Of a DNA stretch of 35,875 bases, positions 21,553-27,489 are shown in pieces. The notes beneath the pieces were generated by a model. That model saw nothing but the letters and a program-made list of their open reading frames with translations. It ran no database searches and was not told where the DNA came from. Source of the DNA: a virus; the IMG/VR virus record IMGVR_UViG_3300048592_000501, positions 1-35,875 of that record, one strand, 5' to 3'. Every line of letters starts with the position of its first letter. The stretch's first letter is position 1. A program made the translations under genes and the position numbers.

Positions 21553-21582
21553 GGGAGATCGGGCAGCATTTCCCGATCTCCC
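21553..21582. other. Perfect 11-bp hairpin upstream of parA
   Basis: GGGAGATCGGG, an 8-base loop, CCCGATCTCCC. There is no T-run on either strand. It may be a ParA/ParB binding site or an RNA-stabilising structure ahead of the par genes. Confidence 0.6.
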
Positions 21583-21593
21583 CCGACACAGTC

Positions 21594-21619
21594 TCAATAA
21601 TGATTTATTACCAGTACAG
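21594..21619 (+). promoter_or_regulatory. Dispersed dyad motif upstream of parA
   Basis: CAATAAT, GATTT, ATTACCAGTACAG, followed by the GGAAG ribosome site of parA. Confidence 0.5.
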
Positions 21620-21631
21620 GAAGCACACACC

Positions 21632-22381
21632 ATGACAACACCTATCATCGCCATCTGCAACCACAAGGGCGGCAGCGGCAAAACCACCACCGCCTGGCAT
21701 CTAGCCCACGCCCTCACCGCCGAAACAACCGGCGCCATGCACCGCGTGCTGCTCGTCGATCTCGACGACCAGGCCACGCTCACCAACCGCCTGGCGCACA
21801 GCATTACCGGCAGCGACATCGAAACCGAACCAACCATCGCCGACGCACTCGACAGCGGCGTCACCTCCACCTACCGCTACACGCCGCTGCTCTCCTACAT
21901 CCCGGCAGATTATCGCCTGTCGTGGGTCGCCGCCAAAATGCAGGCCAGCAGCCCCAACCACGCCTACCTGTTGCGTGCCCTGCGCAACCTGCCGCCCTAC
22001 GACATGATCCTGCTCGACTGCCCGCCCTCCGCCGGCATCATCATGATCAACGCACTCGCCGCCTGCACACACACGGTGATCCCCGTCACTCCGAGCGAGG
22101 AGAGTTGGGACGGCCGCCAGCGCATGGAGCGTATGATCGCCGAAATCAGCAGCGTCCTCGCCAAACAGATCACGCCGCTGGGCGCCGTCCTCACCATGCG
22201 CAGCCCCCGCAGCAAAACCCAGGACTACTACGAGACCCTCAACGCCCAGGCCGGCCTGCTCGGCGCCGTCCCCCACGCCGTCGGCCTCGACGCCGACCAG
22301 CGCATCTACACCGCCTACCAACCCATCGCCAGCGCCATCCTGGCCAAACTGGCGCAGGAGCAACCATGCTCAGCCAACTGA
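21632..22381 (+). CDS. parA: ParA partition ATPase
   Basis: The 249-residue product is a full ParA: deviant Walker A CNHKGGSGKTT, RVLLVDLDDQATLT (motif A'), and Walker B YDMILLDCPPSAG. It lacks a long N-terminal HTH, so it is of the short type Ib/soj-like class. It uses nucleoid binding to position the ParB-DNA complex and to segregate low-copy DNA. Its last 16 bases overlap parB. It is not a phage packaging ATPase: the motifs are specific to ParA/Soj. Confidence 0.92.
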   Translation: MTTPIIAICNHKGGSGKTTTAWHLAHALTAETTGAMHRVLLVDLDDQATLTNRLAHSITGSDIETEPTIADALDSGVTSTYRYTPLLSYIPADYRLSWVAAKMQASSPNHAYLLRALRNLPPYDMILLDCPPSAGIIMINALAACTHTVIPVTPSEESWDGRQRMERMIAEISSVLAKQITPLGAVLTMRSPRSKTQDYYETLNAQAGLLGAVPHAVGLDADQRIYTAYQPIASAILAKLAQEQPCSAN

Positions 22382-23724
22382 TCAACACCACCAAGCACGA
22401 CAACGTCCGCATCGACGCCCTGCGCCTCGATGGCGGCACGCAGCCTCGCCACGGCATCAACGCCGCCTACGTCACCGAACTCGCCGAATCCATCGTCGAA
22501 GGCGCCACCCTGCCGCCCGTCGAAGTCATCTACGACGGCGCCAACTACTGGCTCTATGACGGCTTCCACCGTGTCGCAGCGCACCAGCAAGCCGGCATCA
22601 TCATGATCAACGCCAACATCCGCCAGGGCGCCCAGGCCGACGCCCAGTGGCGATCCTACGCCGCCAACCAGACCCACGGCCTGCGCCGCACCAACGACGA
22701 CAAGCAGCGAGCCATCCAGGCCGCCCTGCGCCACCCCAACGGCGTCACAATGGCCAATCGAGAAATTGCCCGTCACCTTGGCGTCGACCACAAGACCGTC
22801 GGCGACTGGCGCGAGAAACTTGAAGCGACTGGGGAAATTCCCCAGTCAACGACGCGCACCGGCGCCGACGGCCGAACCATCGACACTACCAACATTGGCA
22901 CTAACCAGCCGCCGACAGTTGATCCATGGCTGGCTGCGCTGAATGGCGATGGGCCGCCGGTGAGTGTGATGGAGATCGCGCGGCGGCTGGCGGCTGTGAT
23001 TGAGCCGTGGGTGGCGGCGTGGGTGGACGACAAGGGGCGCACGTGGCGTGATGTGGCGAACCGGAATCCGCAACATGCGAATTCACCGTTCCGTCAGGAT
23101 TTACAGGCGGAGCTGGCGCGGCGCGGTTTGCGTCTCAGCGGAATGGCGACGGGGGAGGCGATCCGGTTGGCGTTCCAGGCGTTGTCGATGCGGGATGGGG
23201 CGCAAGCGGTGACGGCGTCCGGCCTGCCACCTCTCGAGCTTCGCACCGTCGGCGCCATGGCCGATCATTACGTGCGCCACCTGCTCACGCAGATGGATGC
23301 CGATGGTGCACTGGACCACGTAACCACCAGCCTGGACGCCGTCCGGGAGATAGAACGGCTATTGAGTTGTCATGCGTCTATCGCCCGTCTCGTCGCCACC
23401 GCAGCCAGCGACCTGTTGGCCGGCGTTCTCGATCTGGAAGTCTCAACCGCCGCCGACACCCGCGAGCGCAACCATCTCGACGCAACGCCGCCAGTAATCA
23501 GCAATCAGGATCGCCCCCTGCCCGACTGGGCCGCCGACGACCCCGACCCAGACCGCCCGCCCGCCCAACGCCCGCTAACCGGCAAGGAACTCTGCACCGC
23601 CCTGCTCGGCCAGGCCATCGTCGACGTCTACAACCTGCCCGGCTCCGTGCGCCTGATGCTGGAAAACAACCAGACGATCACCATCAACGGCGCCGCCCTC
23701 CATTTCACCATTGAGGAGGCATAA
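22366..23724 (+). CDS. parB: ParB-like partition protein
   Basis: The ATG at 22366 lies inside the end of parA and gives 452 residues; an earlier in-frame opening is antisense noise. The N-terminal ParB/Srx domain has TLPPVEVIYDGANYWLYDGF, then HRVAAHQQAG (the DGFHR pattern), and is followed by REIARHLGVDHKTVGDWRE, a helix-turn-helix. The middle (about 185-285) is G-rich at third positions, unlike the rest of the genome. The long C-terminus is helical and of unknown role. A perfect palindrome lies inside the gene at 22827-22847. Confidence 0.85.
   Translation: MLSQLINTTKHDNVRIDALRLDGGTQPRHGINAAYVTELAESIVEGATLPPVEVIYDGANYWLYDGFHRVAAHQQAGIIMINANIRQGAQADAQWRSYAANQTHGLRRTNDDKQRAIQAALRHPNGVTMANREIARHLGVDHKTVGDWREKLEATGEIPQSTTRTGADGRTIDTTNIGTNQPPTVDPWLAALNGDGPPVSVMEIARRLAAVIEPWVAAWVDDKGRTWRDVANRNPQHANSPFRQDLQAELARRGLRLSGMATGEAIRLAFQALSMRDGAQAVTASGLPPLELRTVGAMADHYVRHLLTQMDADGALDHVTTSLDAVREIERLLSCHASIARLVATAASDLLAGVLDLEVSTAADTRERNHLDATPPVISNQDRPLPDWAADDPDPDRPPAQRPLTGKELCTALLGQAIVDVYNLPGSVRLMLENNQTITINGAALHFTIEEA
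22827..22847. promoter_or_regulatory. parS: Candidate parS: perfect 21-bp palindrome in parB
   Basis: Arms GACTGGGGAA and TTCCCCAGTC flank a single A. Partition sites are typically palindromes of this size within or next to par genes. An 18/21 match lies at 10556-10576, at the start of terL. Confidence 0.5.
22915..23213 (+). other. G-rich compositional island inside parB
   Basis: By hand count 22981-23040 has 32 G and 13 C, while 22621-22680 in the same gene has 18 G and 28 C. The reading frame is not broken. This looks like a segment of recombined origin or one evolved on the opposite strand. Confidence 0.65.
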
Positions 23725-23727
23725 CCC

Positions 23728-24087
23728 ATGCAACAGCTAGACATCTTCACCCCCATTGCCCCAACCCACACGCCAAACCATGCGCGCGGCGCCACCCTGG
23801 AAGAGCAATTCGCCGCCTTCCATGCCGCCAACCCGCACGTCTACCACGCCCTGCGCCGCCTGGCTCTCGGCATGGTCCGCCGCGGCCAGCGCAAGATCGG
23901 CGTCAAGATGCTCTTCGAGGTGTTGAGATGGCAGCACGCCATGACCACCGCCGACGCCGCATCGACATTCAAGCTCAACAACAACTATGCGCCGTTCTAC
24001 AGCCGCCTCCTCATGGACAACGAGCCTGAACTGTCCGGCGCCTTCGAGACCCGCACCCAGACGTGGCAACTGGCGGAGATCAACTGA
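23728..24087 (+). CDS. Conserved phage/plasmid protein (LEEQFAAFHAANP type)
   Basis: A 119-residue protein behind GAGGAGG. It contains EEQFAAFHAANPHVYHALRR, GQRKIGVKMLFEVLRWQHAM, and TFKLNNNYAPFYSRLLMDNE. I recall this pattern from small proteins of many phages and plasmids of Gram-positive and Chloroflexota hosts, near replication genes. It has an FxLNNxxxxxY-type signature. Biochemical function is not known to me. Confidence 0.75.
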   Translation: MQQLDIFTPIAPTHTPNHARGATLEEQFAAFHAANPHVYHALRRLALGMVRRGQRKIGVKMLFEVLRWQHAMTTADAASTFKLNNNYAPFYSRLLMDNEPELSGAFETRTQTWQLAEIN

Positions 24088-24095
24088 TGGGCGCC

Positions 24096-24125
24096 AGTAC
24101 GCATAACAACAGCTTATCAGACCAG
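24096..24125 (+). promoter_or_regulatory. Dispersed dyad motif
   Basis: AGTACGCATAAC, AACAG, CTTATCAGACCAG, then the AGGAG ribosome site of the following gene. Confidence 0.6.
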
Positions 24126-24136
24126 GAGCCGACCCC

Positions 24137-24400
24137 ATGACCAATACACGCGCCCGCCAAACATACGACAGACCCAGCTACTGGATCGGCGAAGAGGAAG
24201 TGAACGGCATCATCATCGGTGGCAACACAAACACCTACCAATTCTGGCACAAAGTGCGCCGCCTGTCTGACAACGCCGTCATCGACGAGCCAATCACAAG
24301 CAAACAACAATTCGACAACGATGACCAGGCGATCACCTGGTTTCGTGCCAACTATCCGACCGAATATGCCGCTGGCGCAGAAATGAGAGTCTACGAATGA
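24137..24400 (+). CDS. Uncharacterised protein
   Basis: The 87-residue product (MTNTRARQTYDRPSYWIGEE) has a beta-rich N-terminal half (EVNGIIIGGNTNTYQFWHKV) and a helix with an acidic region (DDQAITWFRANYPTEYAA). Strong AGGAG ribosome site. ATGA overlap with the next gene. No family recognised. Confidence 0.6.
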   Translation: MTNTRARQTYDRPSYWIGEEEVNGIIIGGNTNTYQFWHKVRRLSDNAVIDEPITSKQQFDNDDQAITWFRANYPTEYAAGAEMRVYE

Positions 24401-24705
24401 CCACCAAACTCGCCACCATCGCCGACGAAATGAAAACCCTCGTCGGCCAGGAGCCGACCTGGGCGCAGCGCAGCCTGCCCGCGGGCCTACGCATCATCTA
24501 TCAGCGCCACGAGGATGGCCGCGTGCGCCTCGCCCTCGCCCGCGAGGACGCCTACCCCAGCGACGACGACATCGCATCCGCCCTTGCCGCCTTCACCATC
24601 CCCGCCAGCGCCGAGGCCGACTACGGCCAGCACCGCTGGATCAGCCCGAAAACCAATCGCCCGGTGAATTTCTATCGGGTTCAATTTCAGTGGATGGAGC
24701 GTTAA
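24397..24705 (+). CDS. Uncharacterised protein upstream of the initiator
   Basis: The 102-residue product starts MTTKLATIADEMKTLVGQEP. The middle is beta-rich (LRIIYQRHEDGRVRLALARE) and leads to a short helix (DDIASALAAFTIP) and a basic end (WISPKTNRPVNFYRVQFQWM). No known motif. It sits immediately before the replication initiator, three bases apart. Confidence 0.55.
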   Translation: MTTKLATIADEMKTLVGQEPTWAQRSLPAGLRIIYQRHEDGRVRLALAREDAYPSDDDIASALAAFTIPASAEADYGQHRWISPKTNRPVNFYRVQFQWMER

Positions 24706-24707
24706 CT

Positions 24708-25547
24708 GTGAGCATCAAAACAATGTCGTTAGTCTGGGACCATTCGCCACAAAAGGGCAGCAGCCTGATCCTGTTGCTGGCCATCGCCGATTACGCCAAC
24801 GAGGAAAACCGGGCATGGCCTAGCATTGGCACGCTGGCCGCCAAAATCCGCATGTCAGAGCGCAACACACAAATGCTGCTGCGCAAACTCATCGACGCTG
24901 GCGAGCTGGAAATACAACAAAACGCCGGTCCCAACGGCACCAACGTCTACCGCATCATCCTCGGCAGGGGGGGTGAAAACTTTGCACCGGGGGGTGAAAA
25001 ATCCAGCACGGAGGGGGTGAAAAATAGCGCGCAGGGGGGTGCAATAGCTATTGCACCCGAACCGTCATTAGATCCAACAGTAGATCCGTCAGTAAAAGAA
25101 GGCGCCGTTCCGGCGCAGCCAGCCGCCGCCGAACCGCCTGCATGGTACGAAGCCGACCCGCCTGCGCCGACCATCCCGCCCACACCGCCCACCGTGCGCA
25201 GCCTCACTCAACAGCCCACCGTCGCCATGTACCGGGACGTTTTCCTGCGCTATCCGTCCAAGGCGCAGATGACCCTGCTCCTGGCGCACGGCGTCACCGA
25301 CCTGCGCCGCTGGCGTGCCGTCCTCCAGCACTGGTGCGGCCGTGGCTGGTCGCCAACCAACATCGCCGGTATGTGCGACCTCTACGACCATCCCGAGCGC
25401 CTGGAGGAGCGCCAGCGCCCGCCACAAGCCGCGCATCGCCCATCGCCTCTCGCACCTGCGCCCACGCCAGGCGCCGATCCAGCTTGGCAGAGCAGTTGGG
25501 ACGAATGGATCGCCGAACTCAGCCGACCGGCTGGATTGGGAGACTGA
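24708..25547 (+). CDS. Replication initiator-like protein with internal iterons
   Basis: GTG 24708, 9 bases after GGAG, gives 279 residues (ATG 24723 is an alternative). The N-terminal winged helix (SLVWDHSPQKGSSLILLLAI, WPSIGTLAAKIRMSERNTQM, LIDAGELEIQQNAG) resembles phage replisome organisers. A Pro/Ala linker is encoded by iterons and a palindrome. The C-terminal part (VAMYRDVFLRYPSKAQMTLL) resembles a DnaD-like or loader-contact domain. The gene order initiator then DnaC-like loader is that of lambda O-P or DnaD-like systems. It probably melts the origin within its own gene. Confidence 0.75.
   Translation: MSIKTMSLVWDHSPQKGSSLILLLAIADYANEENRAWPSIGTLAAKIRMSERNTQMLLRKLIDAGELEIQQNAGPNGTNVYRIILGRGGENFAPGGEKSSTEGVKNSAQGGAIAIAPEPSLDPTVDPSVKEGAVPAQPAAAEPPAWYEADPPAPTIPPTPPTVRSLTQQPTVAMYRDVFLRYPSKAQMTLLLAHGVTDLRRWRAVLQHWCGRGWSPTNIAGMCDLYDHPERLEERQRPPQAAHRPSPLAPAPTPGADPAWQSSWDEWIAELSRPAGLGD
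24967..25058 (+). other. ori: Candidate replication origin: four G-rich iterons plus palindrome
   Basis: GGGGGTGAAAA occurs three times and GGGGGGTGCAA once, with the conserved T at 24974, 24995, 25018 and 25040, that is 21-23 bases apart. The last iteron begins a perfect 22-bp palindrome (25037-25058, arms GGGTGCAATAG and CTATTGCACCC). A locally AT-richer stretch follows (25065-25105). Confidence 0.7.
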
Positions 25548-25549
25548 CC

Positions 25550-26425
25550 ATGCTCGCCACTCAGCCTGACCCTATCGCTGCCATCATCAAACTACCCGAC
25601 GCGCACGCCTGGGCCGCCGGCTGCGACGAGTGCCAACATGGCATCCGTCGCCCGGCGCCCGCCCTGCGTCACGACCGCCCGCTCTATCAGGATCGACTCA
25701 CCCAATGGCGCTCCGGCGAACTCCACCTCTGCGACTGCGCCGCCGGTCTCATCCTGGCCGACTGGTTCCTCCGTATCGACGACGAGCAGCGCCAGCTGGA
25801 CGCCGACAACGCCGCCCTCCCCGCCCGCCTGGCCGAACAGCGCAACGACCGGATCTTCGCCAGCGCCGGCATCCCCGCCAAATACGCCGCCTATACCCTG
25901 GCCGGCTTCGAGCGCCTGGCCGCCAACGACCCAGGCAAACGAGACGCAATCGCCGCCCTGCGTCACTACCAGCAGCACGGCCACGCTCTGCAAAACGGCG
26001 AGGAGCGCCCCGGCCTGATGCTATGGGGACCCAGCGGCGCAGGCAAAACCGGCAGCCTCTCTCCGCTTTTCACGGAGCTCGTGCGCAATGGAGCCAGTGG
26101 GCTCTGGCTCCAATACAACCAACTCATGGCCGACATGCGCCGCTTCGAGGATGGCCAGGTCGATGCCCGCATGGAAGCGTGCCAGTCCGTGCGCTATCTC
26201 TTACTCGACGACCTGGGCGACCCCTCCGCCCAGAAAGCGGCCACCGATTATGCGCGAGACGTTCTATTTCGCATCGTCGACTATCGCACCAGCCGCAACA
26301 TGCCGATCTTCGTCACCACCAACTTGGCGCCCGACATGCTCATCAACCAATTCGACCAGCGCACCGCCCGCCGCCTGCTCGGTGCATGCGCCATCTACCA
26401 CATGGGAGGCAAAACGCTCCGATGA
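25550..26425 (+). CDS. DnaC/IstB-like helicase loader
   Basis: ATG 25550, two bases after the preceding stop, gives 291 residues. A zinc-ribbon-like N-terminus (GCDECQHG ... LCDCAAG) leads to an AAA+ domain: Walker A GPSGAGKT, Walker B YLLLDDLGD, sensor 1 IFVTTNLAPD, and an arginine-finger region DQRTARRLLGACAIYHMGG. It would load a host replicative helicase at the phage origin. The usual helicase gene is absent, so the host enzyme is probably used. Confidence 0.87.
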   Translation: MLATQPDPIAAIIKLPDAHAWAAGCDECQHGIRRPAPALRHDRPLYQDRLTQWRSGELHLCDCAAGLILADWFLRIDDEQRQLDADNAALPARLAEQRNDRIFASAGIPAKYAAYTLAGFERLAANDPGKRDAIAALRHYQQHGHALQNGEERPGLMLWGPSGAGKTGSLSPLFTELVRNGASGLWLQYNQLMADMRRFEDGQVDARMEACQSVRYLLLDDLGDPSAQKAATDYARDVLFRIVDYRTSRNMPIFVTTNLAPDMLINQFDQRTARRLLGACAIYHMGGKTLR

Positions 26426-26721
26426 TCACCGACACCGACGTGCTCGCCCTCGGCTGCATCCTGCTGGCCCTCGCCTGTGCCGGCCTCGCCATCTACGCCT
26501 GGCAGGAGCACGACCAGGCCCTCGACCAGCGCCGCCAGGCCGAAGAACAAACCATGTGGGCAGATCACTTCCAGCAACTCGCCGAACACACCGCCGCCGA
26601 ACTCGCCACCCTGCGCCACCGCCTGGCCCAACGCCAGCGCACTGGCCAGCCGCCCCTCGCAACTCGCCCCTCGCAACTCCCCCTCCACACCGTCCGCCCC
26701 GACCAATTCCACCTCAACTAA
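26422..26721 (+). CDS. Single-pass membrane protein with coiled coil
   Basis: ATGA overlap with the loader. The 99-residue product has an N-terminal membrane segment (VLALGCILLALACAGLAIYA), then a charged coiled coil (DQALDQRRQAEEQTMWADHF), and ends in a heptad-encoded tail (LATRPSQLPLH). It is the last plus-strand gene before the convergent junction. An inner-membrane spanin-like role is possible but unsupported. Confidence 0.6.
   Translation: MITDTDVLALGCILLALACAGLAIYAWQEHDQALDQRRQAEEQTMWADHFQQLAEHTAAELATLRHRLAQRQRTGQPPLATRPSQLPLHTVRPDQFHLN
26652..26684 (+). repeat. Heptad repeat at the end of the early operon
   Basis: CCCCTCG and CAACTCG heptads alternate over about 30 bases and encode PLATRPSQLP. 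Confidence 0.75.
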
Positions 26722-26725
26722 ACGC

Positions 26726-26754
26726 AAAAGAGCCGGGGCGCACCGCCCCGGCTC
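26726..26754. terminator. Bidirectional terminator at the convergent junction
   Basis: GAGCCGGGGCG, loop CAC, CGCCCCGGCTC: a perfect 11-bp stem five to nine bases after the early-operon stop. Four T follow on the minus strand; the plus side has CCTGTTC. It separates the early operon from the convergent tail genes. Confidence 0.75.
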
Positions 26755-26756
26755 CT

Positions 26757-26785
26757 GTTCATATAATAGAAACTTATCAGACCAG
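26757..26785. promoter_or_regulatory. Dispersed dyad motif at the convergent junction
   Basis: ATATAATAG, AAA, CTTATCAGACCAG on the plus strand, between the terminator and the last minus-strand gene. Confidence 0.45.
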
Positions 26786-26799
26786 ATCGTCTTAATTCA

Positions 26800-27276
26800 T
26801 CAGCCGCCAATCACCAGGACACCGATCTGCCGAGTCCCCGCCTGATTATTGCGAATACGATAAGCGCCAGTCTCGTAGGCAAAATTGACCGATGCGCCTA
26901 CGCCAATCGTAGCGGAAAATTGATCGGCCGGATCGAGCAGTTCAAGCGTACTGAATGCAAAACCTTGCACGGCGAACAACGCCACATTTGCACCGTCTGA
27001 ATCGTGCAAAATCACCAGGCCGCTAGTTTGACCCGTCCAATCGGATAGCGGTCTAGTTTGACTTGCCGTCATGGATAGATACCGTATCGCAATGCCGGCC
27101 TCAAGCGTCTGTTTCGCACTCCATATATTCGCCGTCGCCAGCGCCCCATACCCTGTCAGAAAATTCGACCTGGTTATCTTCCTCGTCACCCCGGACCCGG
27201 CCACCCAAAGCGGAATCTCATCCGCTCCTACCGCCGACGTAATTGCCGTCAATTGCGTAATCGTCCGATCAGCCAT
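26800..27276 (-). CDS. Short tail-tip/fibre protein
   Basis: The 158-residue product starts MADRTITQLTAITSAVGADE, an N-terminal anchor seen in many short phage fibres (ITQL-xx-ADExPLWVAGSGVTRKITRSN), followed by a beta-rich head (SGLVILHDSDGANVALFAVQ). It is the last late gene and so probably part of the distal tail, possibly in receptor recognition. It overlaps its upstream neighbour by eight bases. Confidence 0.65.
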   Translation of the reverse strand: MADRTITQLTAITSAVGADEIPLWVAGSGVTRKITRSNFLTGYGALATANIWSAKQTLEAGIAIRYLSMTASQTRPLSDWTGQTSGLVILHDSDGANVALFAVQGFAFSTLELLDPADQFSATIGVGASVNFAYETGAYRIRNNQAGTRQIGVLVIGG

Positions 27277-27481
27277 TCTTCAACCCTCCCGGCTCAAATC
27301 CGACCGTAAAATCACGCAGCACATACCCCTCCGGCGCCCTGTACAGCGTCGCCAACTGCTCCTCGAACATCTGCAACTGATGCTGCATCGCATGTGCCTG
27401 CTGCTCTGCCAGCTTGATCTGGCGGATAATGCGCAGCGCCTCCCGCACATCCTCCGCAGTCAATTTGATTACACCCGCCAT
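27269..27481 (-). CDS. Small tail-associated helical protein
   Basis: ATG 27481, right after GGAGGA, gives 70 residues (MAGVIKLTAEDVREALRIIR). A helix (QIKLAEQQAHAMQHQLQMFE) is followed by LATLYRAPEGYVLRDFTVGF. Upstream in-frame ATGs lie inside the previous gene and are disregarded. Position suggests a tail-tip or chaperone protein. Confidence 0.6.
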   Translation of the reverse strand: MAGVIKLTAEDVREALRIIRQIKLAEQQAHAMQHQLQMFEEQLATLYRAPEGYVLRDFTVGFEPGGLKNG

Positions 27482-27489
27482 CTGTCCTC

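Noticed and set aside
21922-22365. Longer ParB from an upstream in-frame start
   Set aside because: That stretch is an out-of-frame shadow of parA (Arg/His/Pro-rich). ATG 22366 starts a normal ParB sequence.
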